NCBI GenBank assembly: GCA_027493875.1
Contig: JAOSJX010000008.1
Span: forward strand, 81,674 to 145,673
Origin: Deltaproteobacteria bacterium
Lineage (GTDB): Bacteria > Lernaellota > Lernaellaia > JACKCT01
Direction of reading: 5' to 3'
DNA length: 64,000 nucleotides
Part shown: positions 25,942 to 36,031 of the stretch, piece by piece
Layout: each line of letters begins with the position of its first letter
Position numbering within the stretch: position 1 is the first letter of the stretch
Notes under the pieces: model-generated
The model's input: only the letters and a program-made list of their open reading frames with translations
Told to the model about the DNA's origin: nothing
Databases searched by the model: none
Program-made: the position numbers and the translations under genes

Positions 25942-26798
25942 TCAGATACTCCCTCGAACGATCGCGTCGACGAGCCGATTCGCGATAATTTGGTGACCGT
26001 GTTTGTTCGGATGAATCCTGTCGATAAGCATAGTTTTTTCAGGGATCCCTCCGTTTTCCGGATCGTTCGTCAGGCGCTCGCGCGTTGGGACATAGGAAAT
26101 TTTGAATTGAGTCGCCGATCGGCGCAATCGGTTCCTAATACGATCCGGAATTTCTAGGCTTGGATTTCCGATGACGATCACTTGTCGGTCCTCTGATTGA
26201 ACCAGTCGCAGGAGTTCGCCAAAGGCGTCGGTCCATCGTTCGACACTTTTGTTCGCCAAATCCGGTTCGAGAAGCCCGAAGAATCGCGCGACGGCGCCCA
26301 GAACAAACTGAATTCCGCGTCCCCATGTCGGCAGCGCTTCTATCGGCGGCGACATCGCTTGGCTTCCTATTTCATCCCAATGCTGGCCAGCCATTATGAC
26401 GACGATGTCGGGCCGCGAATTTTGAAACAGACGAAATTGGTCTTTGAGTTGGCCGACATTGTACCCCTGGTACTCCCGCATTGATGGACCGTAGATTCTC
26501 GACCCCGTACGCGCGTAGGGCGTTTTCCGTGAGGGCCGGAAACGAATCGGCATATCGAACGCCGAAGCCGAACGTCGACGAGTCGCCTAAGAACAAGATG
26601 ACGGGACCTCGGAGATCTTTTTGAAGAATACTTTGGACCGCGGAACCGGTCTTTGTTGATTTCATATTTACTGTCCGGAAGGAGACGATACCGAAGATCA
26701 GAAGGCGCTGGTGAAAAATCAATCACGGAAAGAATGGTATGGTCATGAAGCACATTGGCAAAAGGAACAAGAAACATCGCGAGCGCCACAATGAGCAC
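25942..26798 (-). CDS. Membrane-anchored SGNH hydrolase, frame-disrupted
   Basis: About 285 residues. An N-terminal hydrophobic stretch (MLIVALAMFLVPFANVLHD) precedes DRFRGPKY and the SGNH block I ILFLGDSSTFGFGV with the Ser nucleophile. A Gly-turn NAGVPGYNVGQ, block III VVIMAGQHW and the catalytic DRIHPNKHGH follow. Two frame changes sit in homopolymers: an A-run near 26620 and the CCCC at 26464-26467, where removing one C restores GVPGYNVGQL. Base composition is clearly lower in GC than the rest of the window. It forms a pair with the small membrane protein at 26814 and lies between two copies of the phosphodiesterase 3' end. Confidence 0.82.
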
Positions 26799-26813
26799 CA
26801 GCGTACAGTGTTT

Positions 26814-27119
26814 TTACTCTGTAGTTCTCGTATCTTTTGCCCCCCCCGCCCACATTATTACAGTTGTGCCTAATACAACGCCCAACAAATGGGCTAAGGA
26901 AATTGCAATAGCACCACCCGTCAAGTAGACACGGAAGACAACGATCGAAATGCATACAAACGAAACTGTGAGAACGAAGCGTGGGCGATACTTAGGAAAT
27001 TTCATCTTGATGAGCACACCAATAGCGATAAACAGGACCGCGCCCGCGACGGTGAGCGCTATCGCCGTCGAAATTCCCTGAACTTCTCGTTCTACAAATA
27101 TAATAAATAAAAAACACAA
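26814..27119 (-). CDS. Small polytopic membrane protein
   Basis: A 101-residue protein with three hydrophobic segments (AIALTVAGAVLFIAIGVLI, FVLTVSFVCISIVVFRVYL, ISLAHLLGVVLGTTVIMWAG) and a short polar tail. Ten to sixteen bases separate it from the SGNH gene, so the two are probably one transcript. Low GC content suggests recent transfer. Upstream of it (27120-27200) no other gene fits, so it may be the tail of a longer membrane protein whose upstream part is lost. No family recognised. Confidence 0.6.
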   Translation of the reverse strand: MCFLFIIFVEREVQGISTAIALTVAGAVLFIAIGVLIKMKFPKYRPRFVLTVSFVCISIVVFRVYLTGGAIAISLAHLLGVVLGTTVIMWAGGAKDTRTTE

Positions 27120-27216
27120 CGCATTGATGGACGCGGCTTGTCAGAGCACGGTAATCGCGACTCCGCTGGCGAATGCACCAACGTCACCTTTTGCACGATT
27201 CCACCTTAAAAAAGTT

Positions 27217-28679
27217 TCACCAGATTATTCTACCACTCATCGTCTCCGGTTTCGAGATCCCCATGACCGAAAGAACCGTCGGGGCGATATCGCGCAGCGC
27301 AACGGAACCGTGGGCGCCGGGAACGACGCCCGGGCCCTTGGCGATCAGCAGGCCGGTGTCGTCGGGATGCGTTTCGTGGACGCCTTCCATCGAGTAGATC
27401 TTCAAGAACTCGTCCGCGGAACTCCGCGCGCCGGCGTCGAGCGCGAACGCCGCTTCCGCCGAGGGCGACAAACAGACATCGTCCTCGCCGAATTCCGGAG
27501 CCGGGGAACCGTCCTTCGCGTGCGTCAATGCGACGGCGCACGAGACCAACTGAAAAGCGGCCGGCGAGCGATCGACCAACGCGGGACGCAACCAGGATTG
27601 AAACGCGCGGTCCTCCGCCGACACGACGATGAGCGGCATCTCGAAACGCAGGCGCCGGCCCGCCACGCGGCCCGTGGAGGCCGTCCAAAACACCTTCGCC
27701 GCCGGGCATTCGTCCGCAAGCCGCTTTTCGAATTCTTCGTGCAGCCGGACATTGCGCTGCGGGAAGGCCGGGCGCCCGCCGCTTTCGCTGACGACGATCA
27801 CTGTGTCATCGGCTTGGTCCGCCAAGGGCTCCAGCCAGCGGTCGAGCGTTTGGTAGGTTTCCTCAAGCGCCCGCGCACCCGCGCGCTCGGCCGGCGTCGT
27901 CGCGGCGCCGCCGCGTGCGAGAAAAAAGGAAAAAAGCGAAAGATGCTGCTGTTTGTCCGGCGCGTCGATGAGGCGTGACGAACAAATCGACGGGATAACG
28001 ATCGCGCAAGGAAACGTTTCCGGTCCGCGTGATCGAGCACGAGAAACGACGGATCGTCGTCGTCCGGCCCGAACCCCGCGAGGACGTCCTTCGGCACGCC
28101 ACCGTCGTCGGTGACAACGTAGCTTCCGGGCGGCGCCTTCGCGCTCGTCAGCGGGTAATGCGCGATCCCGAAACGTTTCCCATACCGCGCGACCGCTTCC
28201 CACAACCGTGGCCGCCGCACATCCACCGGACGCATCTCACAAGGATTGCGTGCCTCGTTTTTTCCCGAAATCCCGTGCTCGGACGGAGACGAACCCGTCG
28301 CAAGGCTCGTCCAATTCACGATGCTCGCCGGCTCATCCGGCACGACGCGCGCGACCGCCGCGCCGCGCAACAGCTTCTCGATCGCCGGCAGCTTGCCCTC
28401 GGCGAGCAGCGTGTTTGTCACCTTCCAGCACAACCCGTCCACGGCGATGAGAAATACGTGCGCCGGCGTGCCCGGGGCCGCCGCGGTTTTCTTAACCGGC
28501 GGAAGTTTTTCTATGGGATAAACGTAGTCCGGCGGCAGAGGCTCGTCCCAGCGGTACGGTTCGGCGAGCAGCGGGCTTTCGGCGGGCGCCGCGGCCTCCT
28601 CCCGGCCGCGTGCCCAGAAAAAAACGGCCACGGCCGACACCGTTCCAAGCGCAACGATCACAAGCGCTTTTCGTACCAT
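27217..28679 (-). CDS. Type I phosphodiesterase/nucleotide pyrophosphatase-like protein, frame-disrupted
   Basis: About 487 residues of the alkaline-phosphatase superfamily (PF01663-like). An N-terminal TM anchor (ALVIVALGTVSAVAVFFWAR) is followed by a Pro-rich stalk and the metal site HVFLIAVDGLCWK, then ASIVNWTSLATGSSPSEHGI with the usual Thr nucleophile region. VIVVSESGG and the C-terminal IAKGPGVVPGAHGSVALRDI complete the fold. A frame change near 28015 joins the two halves. The Asp in AVDG is present, but the second metal site cannot be checked reliably. The protein would face the periplasm and act on phosphate esters. Its start overlaps the regulator gene by 22 bp. Confidence 0.82.
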
Positions 28680-29128
28680 CCGGTCCTCGCCTTACCGCGG
28701 CCCCGCGACCATCGTTTCTCGAGAACGCGGCGCCGGGCGTGGAATTGCCCCCGCAGATGCCGGCGCGCGATGCGCCGCGCGCGTTTGAGATTGTCGCACA
28801 CCGTCGACTGCGGCAAACGCAGCCGCTCGGCGATCTCCCGCGTGGTCGCGCCCTCGGCCAGCGTCATGGATAACACGGCGAGCTGCTTGACGGTAAGGCC
28901 GGGCAATCCTTCGATCAGCGCGCGGTCCACCAGTTCGTGCACGGCGTCCGCCCACGGCCCCGCTTCCTCGGCCTCGGCCATGCCCGCCAGCGCGGAGGGT
29001 TCCATCAGAACTTCCCGCGCTCCCAGATGATGCGTGATGCGTTCCAGTTCGGCGGCCAGCGGCGCGCACATGGCGCGGCAACCCGTCCGTTTCACACACC
29101 CCGCACACCACTTCTTCCACGATTTCAT
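28658..29128 (-). CDS. Sigma-factor-region-4-like HTH regulator with N-terminal Cys cluster
   Basis: A 156-residue protein. The C-terminal half is a sigma-70 region 4/LuxR-type helix-turn-helix (GLTVKQLAVLSMTLAEGATT, REIAERLRLPQSTVCDNLKRA), followed by a highly basic tail. The N-terminus holds four Cys in CAGCVKRTGCRAMC, a spacing that could bind zinc or an iron-sulfur cluster, so redox or metal sensing is plausible. There is no region 2, so it is not a full sigma factor. It overlaps the phosphodiesterase gene and is 131 bp downstream of the TPR gene. The regulated genes are unknown. Confidence 0.75.
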   Translation of the reverse strand: MKSWKKWCAGCVKRTGCRAMCAPLAAELERITHHLGAREVLMEPSALAGMAEAEEAGPWADAVHELVDRALIEGLPGLTVKQLAVLSMTLAEGATTREIAERLRLPQSTVCDNLKRARRIARRHLRGQFHARRRVLEKRWSRGRGKARTGWYEKRL

Positions 29129-29259
29129 GCCGCCTCCCGCGCTTGTTTTCACGGTCCGCTCATCATGGCCGGCGCGCGAAAACGGGCAACACGCAAATGA
29201 CGCCGCAACGTGACAATTGACGACGATGCGTGACCGGGAGAGAAAAATCGAACGCGGGG

Positions 29260-30592
29260 CTATTCTTTTTGGCGGGCTTGCGCGGCGAGTTCTTTCGACT
29301 TTTTGTAGTCGGCCAGCGATTTGTCGTACTGGCCCATCGCGTCGTAGAGCGCGGAACGCATCTCGTAGATGAGGGGAACGCCCGGCATCGCGGCGATCGC
29401 GGCGTTGTAAACTTCCAGCGCCTTCTCCGGCTGCTTCCGCGCGGCGAAGACGCCCGCCTTGGCGACGTAGGGGGTCGAGATACCGTTTGTTGCGCGCGAT
29501 CGACGCGTCGAAATCGGCGACGGCGCCGTCGAAATCCTCGGCCATGGCGTGCGCGCTGCCGCGCAAGTAATACGTCTCCGCGTCGCCGTCGTCCTGCGCG
29601 AGCGCCTTCGTAAACTCGTCCCGCGCCTCCGTCGGACGGCCGCGCGCGGCATACACCATGCCGATCACTTTGTGCGTGCGGGCCGAGTCCTCGCGCTTGA
29701 GCAGTTCCTTGGAGGACGTTTCGGCGTCGGCGAATTTTCCGAGTTCGAGCTCGCTCATCACGCGCTCGAACCAGGCCTCCGTCGATTCCGGCGCGTACTC
29801 GACGGCTTTGAGATAGTCCTGGTACGCGCGTTCCGGGTCTTCGCGCATTTGAAACAGCTTCCCGCGGCGCAGATAACAGGACGAGTACTTCGGTGCCAGT
29901 TCGATGCAGCGGTCCAGGTCGATGCGCGCCGCGCGGCAATCGCGCTTCACCATCATGAGCCCGCCGCGACCGAGGTAGGCCTTGGCGTTTTTCGGATTCA
30001 CCGTCAGCGCGCGGCCGTAGTCTTTTTCGGCTTCCGCGACGCGCCCGACGCGCAGGTCCACCTCGCCGCGCGCCACGAGATATTCGTCGTTGGCGGGTTC
30101 CAGGCCGATCGCGGCGTCCAGATCGGCGATGGCCGCCTTGAGATCCCCGCGCGCCATCTGGATCGCGCCGCGCGCGTAATGAAGCTCGCCGGTCGGCTCG
30201 ATATCGATGGCGGCCGACGCCGTCGCGAGCGCCTCGTCCGTCTTGCCCACGCGCAGCAGCAGCACCGCCTTGTGTCCCATCGCCTCGATGAATTTCGGAT
30301 CCTGCTGCAGGGCGATTTCGAGTTCGCGCGCGGCGTCGTCCAGCCGGTTCAGGCTGGAATGCGCTTTGGCCAGAAGAAAGTGGTAGTCGGCGTCCGTTTG
30401 TTCGGCCGCCTCCGCGGCCTTGAGTTTCGTCAGCGCCTGATCGAACTCCCCGTTCGCGAGATGCGCCTCCACCTCGGCCTTCCACCCCGTATAGGGATCG
30501 CGCCGCGCCTCCGCGGCGGCCGGAAGACAGATCGCGACGGCGAGCGCCGCCGCGATAAGGGAGATCAATCGGTTGAAGCGCGCGGGCATCAT
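29260..30592 (-). CDS. Exported TPR-repeat protein, frame-disrupted near the C-terminus
   Basis: About 443 residues: a signal peptide (RLISLIAAALAVAICLPAAA) and about ten tetratricopeptide repeats, seen as recurring patterns such as GEFDQALTKLKAAEAAEQTD, KTDEALATASAAIDIEPTGE and PTEARDEFTKALAQDDGDAE. A frame change near 29487 leads into the last repeats (EKALEVYNAAIAAMPG, QYDKSLADYKKSKEL). It is likely a periplasmic scaffold for protein complexes. Upstream lies ndk, 10 bp from its start. No enzymatic domain. Confidence 0.88.
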
Positions 30593-30602
30593 CGTCCTTC
30601 GA

Positions 30603-31016
30603 TCAGTAGACCTCGCTGGCCGCGAAGAAAAAAGGGATTTCCTGGGCCGCGGTTTCCGGGGCGTCCGATCCGTGGACCGCGTTGCGCGTAAACGACTCCG
30701 CGTAGAGCTTGCGGATCGTGCCGGGATCGGCTTTCTCCGGGTTCGTCGCCCCCATGATCTTGCGCCAGTGCGCGATCGCGTCCTCGCGTTCGAGCGCCAC
30801 CACCACGCACGGTCCCTCGCTCATATATTCCGTCAACTCACCGTAAAACGGTTTGTCCTTGTGGATCGCGTAAAAAGCCTGCGCCGTGGGCAGCGCCATG
30901 CGCGTCATGCGCAGCGCCGCGATGCGAAATCCCTCGTCCGTCGCCATCGCCAGAATTTTTCCGACGTAGCCGTTGGCCACGGCGTCCGGCTTGATGATGC
31001 CGAGCGTCTTTTCCAA
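30603..31016 (-). CDS. ndk: Nucleoside diphosphate kinase
   Basis: A 137-residue enzyme that transfers phosphate from ATP to nucleoside diphosphates through a phospho-histidine. The catalytic His is in NAVHGSDAPETA near residue 118, the start LGIIKPDAVANG carries the conserved Lys-Pro-Asp, and MGATNPEKADPGTIR binds nucleotide. Full length, with no gaps. It lies downstream of cysK on the same strand, 10 bp upstream of the TPR gene, and the cysK terminator (31118-31144) separates it from cysK. Confidence 0.97.
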   Translation of the reverse strand: MEKTLGIIKPDAVANGYVGKILAMATDEGFRIAALRMTRMALPTAQAFYAIHKDKPFYGELTEYMSEGPCVVVALEREDAIAHWRKIMGATNPEKADPGTIRKLYAESFTRNAVHGSDAPETAAQEIPFFFAASEVY

Positions 31017-31117
31017 GCCCGTGAAAACTCTCCTTTTATCGGCGCGAACGCCGCGCCGCCCGCCTTATAGGTTATTGCGGAAGGCCGATCAAGGGACCCG
31101 GCAAGCGCCGTGAGGGA

Positions 31118-31144
31118 AAGAAAAAGGGCCGCCAAGAGCGGCCC
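31118..31144 (-). terminator. Rho-independent terminator after cysK
   Basis: On the minus strand a 7-bp stem GGGCCGC / GCGGCCC with a 5-nt loop is followed by a T-rich run (complement of AAAGAAAAA at 31117-31125). It sits 41 bp after the cysK stop. Confidence 0.85.
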
Positions 31145-31184
31145 GGACGTCGAATGGATTGACCTTGGGAGGGGTCGGACAAAA

Positions 31185-32145
31185 TCAGTCGAACAGCCCC
31201 TCGTACAAAACGGACGAGAGGTATCTTTCTCCCGCATCGGGCAGAATCGTGACGATCGTCTTGCCCTCGAACTCCGGCAACTGCGCCAGACGCACGGCCG
31301 CCGCCGCCGCCGCACCGCACGAAATGCCCGCCAGAATGCCTTCCTCGGCGGACAGCCGCCGCGCCATGGCGATAGCCTCTTCGTTGGTGACCTGCTCCAC
31401 GCGGTCCACCACGCCGAGATCCAGGTTGTTCGGAATAAAGCCCGCGCCGATACCCTGAATCTTGTGCGGACCGGGCTTGAGATCCTCGCCCGCGAGCTTT
31501 TGCGTGATGACCGGCGAATGCGCCGGCTCGACCGCGACCGTCAGAATCTTCTTGCCTTTCGTATTCTTGATGAACCGGGACACGCCCGTGATCGTGCCGC
31601 CCGTTCCGACACCGGAGACGAGCACGTCGATTTCGCCCGCCGTGTCTTCCCAGATTTCCGGGCCCGTCGTCGATTCGTGAATCGACGGGTTCGCCGGATT
31701 GTCGAACTGCCGCGCCACCCAATAGCGGTCGGGATCGGAGTTCGCGAGTTCCTCGGCCTTCTCCACTGCGCCCTTCATCCCGAGCGGCCCGGGGGTCAGC
31801 ACGAGATTCGCGCCGAAGATCTTGAGAATCTTGCGCCGTTCCAGCGACATCGTCTCCGGCATCGTCAACGTGCACCCGTAACCGCGCGCGGCGGCAACGA
31901 AAGACAGCGCGATGCCGGTGTTGCCGCTGGTGGCTTCGATGATTTCCTTACCGGGGCCGAGCGCGCCGGATTTTTCCGCGTCCCAGATCATCGCGGCGCC
32001 GATACGGCACTTCACCGAGTACGCGGGATTGCGTCCCTCGATCTTGCCGAGCACGGTCGCCTTCGCGCCGTCGCCCACCGCGGTTCAGACGGACGAGCGG
32101 CGTCCGGCCGATGGAAAAACTGTTGTCCTCGAAATAGTGCGGCAT
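31185..32145 (-). CDS. cysK: Cysteine synthase A (O-acetylserine sulfhydrylase), frame-disrupted near the N-terminus
   Basis: About 319 residues with the CysK hallmarks: [20 protein letters not shown], then [17 protein letters not shown] carrying the PLP lysine, [30 protein letters not shown] and [14 protein letters not shown] frame change near 32085 (just after VRLNR) is the only defect. It produces cysteine from O-acetylserine and sulfide in the cytoplasm, in contrast to the CysM-like enzyme at 384. The active-site loop SVKCRIG is that of E. coli CysK. A terminator follows at 31118-31144. The 5' side carries a perfect DnaA box (32206). Confidence 0.95.
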
Positions 32146-32205
32146 ACATGCTCCCCTTGATGAATAGCCCGATGTCCGGCATCGCCCAAAGGTGCCGAAC
32201 GGAAG

Positions 32206-32214
32206 TTATCCACA
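32206..32214 (+). promoter_or_regulatory. DnaA box
   Basis: A perfect consensus TTATCCACA, between divergent cysK and epimerase genes. Confidence 0.7.
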
Positions 32215-32420
32215 ACTGACATTCGGAAACCGGGAGAGCGCCCGGTATCCCAAAGACGCGCGCCGCCCGAGGGCGGCATCTCGAATCTCGACTTAGTCGA
32301 TTCGGTTAAACAAATATCCGATTTCCGCTGTGGCGTCAATTTGCTAGCCGCCGGCCGCGCCGCCCTTGCCACCCGATGGCGCAACGGGTAAATGATGAAT
32401 CGGTAGATCTGTCCGGGGAG

Positions 32421-32429
32421 TTATCCACA
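32421..32429 (+). promoter_or_regulatory. DnaA box
   Basis: A second perfect TTATCCACA, same orientation, 215 bp from the first, ending 4 bp before the ATG at 32433 so that it overlaps the region of the ribosome-binding site. Confidence 0.7.
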
Positions 32430-32432
32430 GAG

Positions 32433-33485
32433 ATGTCCACCGCGCTCGTCACAGGCTCGTCGGGCCTCGTCGGCTCCGAGGCCGCCGCCTATTTTGCGGA
32501 TCTCGGGTTCGAGATTCACGGCGTGGACAACAATATGCGGATGGATTTCTTCGGCGAGGGCGGCGATACGCGCGCCCGGCGCGATGAACTGCTCGCCGGA
32601 CTCCGTGCCTACACGCATCATGATATCGACATCCGCGACCGCGGCGCGGTGGACCGCCTCGTCGCAACCCTACGCCCGACCCTCGTCGCGCATTGCGCCG
32701 CGCAGCCCTCGCACGACCTCGCGGCGAGCCGCCCCTTCGACGATTTCGACGTCAACGCCGCCGGCACGCTCAATATGCTGGAAGCCGTGCGGCGTCACGC
32801 GCCCGACGCCGTGTTCTGCCATCTGTCGACGAACAAGGTGTACGGCGACGCGCCGAACGAACTCGCGCTCGTCGAGCTGGAAACGCGCTTCGACTACGCC
32901 GACGAAAAATTCCGCAACGGCATCGCGGAGGACTTCCGCATCGACGCCTCGACGCACTCGTTGTTCGGCGCGTCGAAGCTGGCGGGCGACGTCATGGTGC
33001 AGGAATACGGCCGCTACTTCGGCATGAAAACGGTTTGTTTCCGCGGCGGCTGCCTGACCGGCCCGAATCACGCGGGCGTCGAGTTACACGGTTTTCTGCA
33101 ATATCTCATCAAGGTCGCCGCGCGCGGCGGCACCTACAAGATCTTCGGCTACAAAGGCAAGCAGGTGCGCGACAACCTGCATTCGCTGGACGTGTGCCGC
33201 GCGATGCACGCGTTTTTCAAAAACCCGCGCCCCGGCGAGGTCTGCAATCTCGGCGGCGGGCGCGGGAACTCGATCTCGATCCTCGAGGCGAAAGCGAAGG
33301 TCGAATCGCTCACCGGCCGCGAACTCGCCGTCGAATACGTCGAGCAAAACCGCGTCGGCGACCACATCTGCTACATCTCCGACCTCTCCAAACTCCGCGC
33401 GCACTACCCCGATTGGGACGTCTCCGTCCCCCTCGATCGGATTTTCGAAGAAATTTACGAAGGCGTTTCAGGCGCCAAAAAATAA
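32433..33485 (+). CDS. NAD-dependent sugar epimerase (CDP-paratose/tyvelose 2-epimerase-like)
   Basis: A 350-residue extended short-chain dehydrogenase. The NAD fold begins [20 protein letters not shown] (GxxGxxG) and contains [26 protein letters not shown] and [13 protein letters not shown] with the SxxK form of the catalytic Tyr/Lys pair replaced by a Phe-Gly context, as in 2-epimerases. The [15 protein letters not shown] and [15 protein letters not shown] segments fit the RfbE group. A start at 32376 would add 19 residues; ATG 32433 is chosen because the dehydrogenase fold begins immediately after it. It makes a nucleotide sugar for envelope polysaccharide; the exact sugar is unknown. Confidence 0.88.
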   Translation: MSTALVTGSSGLVGSEAAAYFADLGFEIHGVDNNMRMDFFGEGGDTRARRDELLAGLRAYTHHDIDIRDRGAVDRLVATLRPTLVAHCAAQPSHDLAASRPFDDFDVNAAGTLNMLEAVRRHAPDAVFCHLSTNKVYGDAPNELALVELETRFDYADEKFRNGIAEDFRIDASTHSLFGASKLAGDVMVQEYGRYFGMKTVCFRGGCLTGPNHAGVELHGFLQYLIKVAARGGTYKIFGYKGKQVRDNLHSLDVCRAMHAFFKNPRPGEVCNLGGGRGNSISILEAKAKVESLTGRELAVEYVEQNRVGDHICYISDLSKLRAHYPDWDVSVPLDRIFEEIYEGVSGAKK

Positions 33486-33513
33486 ACGGCGCGCCGGCGT
33501 TCGTTCACGGTTA

Positions 33514-35755
33514 TCAACAACCGCAACAGCCGCCGTCATCCGCTTGCCGTGAGCTTGCCGAAGGGTCGTCGCCCGATGCGTCGTCATCGGCGGCGGCATC
33601 GTCATCGGCCTCATCGTCCGCGTCGTCGTCACCGGCGGTATCGTCGTCCGCGGCATCGTCATCGGCCGACGGCGTAACCGTTATCATGTCCGTCGCCGTT
33701 TTCGTGTCGTTGGCCGCCGCGTTGGTGACGGTCAACGCGATCGAATAACGCCCCTCCGCCGCGAACGTATGGACAGGATGCTGTTCCGACGACGATCCCC
33801 CGTCTCCGAAGTCCCAAGCCCAGGCCATGATGTCGCACCCGGTGTAGGACGTTGACGCGTCAATGAACATCACCGTCAACGGCGCCGTTCCGGTATGCAC
33901 GCTCGGCGAAAAATCCGCGGTCGGGGGCGGGCACGTCACGGAAACAAGGTTCGGCTTGGTCATGGTATTCGAAACACCGCCGCCGGATGCGGTCAACGCG
34001 ACGGTGAATGTCCCCACAACGGTGAACTGATGATCCGGATGTTGCTGCGAACTTGTTCCGCCGTCTCCGAAATCCCAAACCCATCCCGTGACGTAACCGC
34101 TGGACGTATCGGTGAAGCGGACCGTGAAAGGAGCCGTTCCCGACGTCGCGTCTTCCATAAACGCCGCGGCCGGCGCGGTCACCACCCGGAGCGAGTCGGC
34201 GGCGGCGGTCGCATCGACGTTGGCGACGTCGTTCCGCGCCCGGGCTTCAACCAGATAGGTTCCCGGGAGCAATGGACCGAACGAAAACGCATAGTCCTCG
34301 ACCGCCTCATCAAAGGCGCCGTCCACGGCTTGGGCCGGACTCCAGGGGCCGATGCCGCCGACGCGAAACGTCACGCCGGCGATGGTGTTGACCGAGATGG
34401 CGTTGCCCGGCCCGCCTCCGCGCGGCAGCGGGGACACCTTTGCGTGGCCCGCGTAGGTAATCAGCGGCGCGGCCGTGGGATTCGGCGTAAACGGCGTCAG
34501 CACAGTCTCCGGAAACGTATCGCGGACATCGGGGATCGTATCCCCGTCCGTGTCCGCGAGTCCGAGTTGCCCGCGCGTATAAGGGCACCGGACGGCGATG
34601 TTGTTGTTCCGCATGACGCAGTTCTGATTCAAGGCGCAGCCGCCGAAACCGGTGAGATCGCAGTTTTGATTCTGCACCCACAGATAACCCGATGCCGCAG
34701 TGCAGGGCGCGCACGATCCGAAATATTCGTCCAACGCGGAAAAAATGTGCCCCGTTTCGTGCGAGAAAACCATGTCCATTCGGGCGATGCCCCAGTTCCC
34801 GCTGGTCGTTCCGTTATCATAGGTCATCACCGTGGCGGGACCGCCGAGATACGCGTAAGCCGACCAAAAATTCGAGAACATTTTGTCGGCGTCGTTCGCG
34901 TCGTTCACGACGAAAACGGAATATGCCCAATCCGTCGAGTGCGTATGGCGCAAATCATTGGCGTAGTCATACAGATTTACCCACACGCTCGGGTCGGCGT
35001 ATCCAATGGCGTTCATCACCTCCTGCATCCAGAGGGCGTCCGCGGTGGACGGCCCCTGAATTGGTTCGTACGTCGTCGCCGCCTGATCGTTGTAAATGTA
35101 GGTAAACGAGAGGCCCGCGTTCGGCTCGAAGACGATCCAGTTGTTCAAAGCCTGCACGATCTCCGCTTTGACGTTGGTGATCTGTCCCGCGGTCCAATTC
35201 TCGGACGGGCCGTTGCTTTCCATCGTAAACACGGCGACGGTGACCGACCCGCCGAGGAATTCCGACGTTTCCGTCGCGCCGGCCCCGAACGGTCCGGCGG
35301 CGAACGACAGACTCGCCCGCTCCGAATCGTCCAATTCAAGAAAAATCGCGTCGGTTTCGTGATCGGTGTAGTACGGAGCATCCTCGGACCAGGGAACCGA
35401 CAACTCGCTCGGTTCGTCCATGAAAAAAGACGTTCCAGGCGAGAAGCGCCGTTTCCATCGTGGGGCTGAGGTCGCCCGGATCGGCGATCGCGTCGTCATG
35501 AATTTCCAATCCCGGAATCACGGCCAGTTCGGCCGCCACGGACGGAAGGATGCGGAGGATGGCGGCCTCGGGCGGGAATCGGTGAATCGCCTCGCCATTC
35601 GTTTCTCGGACGATTTGAAGTGCCTCTTCGTAAACCGTTTCATCGGGAGGATCGATCGTCATCACGTAGAGACGATCTTCCGACGCCGTGGCCGCGCCGA
35701 CCGCCGCGAGAACCACCGCAATCACCACCGCCGTCATCGCCAAATGTTTTGCCAT
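33514..35755 (-). CDS. Secreted metalloprotease-like protein with two PKD domains and Asp-rich Cys tail, frame-disrupted
   Basis: About 747 residues. A signal peptide (MAKHLAMTAVVIAVVLAAVG) is followed by an N-terminal domain and, after a frame change in the A-run at 35423-35428, a protease-like domain with HETGHIFSALDEY (HExxH) and several Cys (SCAPCTAASG, NCDLTGFGGCALNQNC). Two PKD domains follow (VWDFGDGGTSSQQHPDHQF and AWDFGDGGSSSEQHPVHTF). The C-terminus is Asp-rich and ends QADDGGCCGC. A third zinc ligand is not obvious, so activity is inferred. The stop lies 28 bp from the epimerase stop (convergent). The tail is one of three Cys-ended Asp tails in this window. Confidence 0.85.
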
Positions 35756-36031
35756 CCCGCTCCTTATCCGAAAGTTCCGGGTGACCCGAAAATTTGCGCG
35801 CCGATCGGCGCACGCTCTTTCGTTCCCGACGAGGACGGGTCGTGGAGCCGAATATCCTCGGTGCCTTGATGATATCACTTTTTGGATATTTCGGATCTCA
35901 TTTATTTTAAAATGATCGGCGGTAAACTCCGTCTTGAAAGGTATGAGTTCAATATTTATGCCAATATTATGACAATCGTGAACTATTATCGTATTATCCC
36001 TTTTAACGAAATGTTTCAGCGAAACGCTGTT
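35756..36031. other. Intergenic, AT-rich stretch
   Basis: Positions about 35875-36010 are AT-rich (TTTATTTTAAAATGATC and similar), and there is a small hairpin CAGCG-AAA-CGCTG near 36018. No gene fits. The AT-rich part could hold promoters for the PKD protein or be a remnant of foreign DNA. Confidence 0.4.

Noticed and set aside
33895..35469. A 524-residue plus-strand open frame
   Set aside because: Antisense of the PKD metalloprotease gene, which has clear domains.
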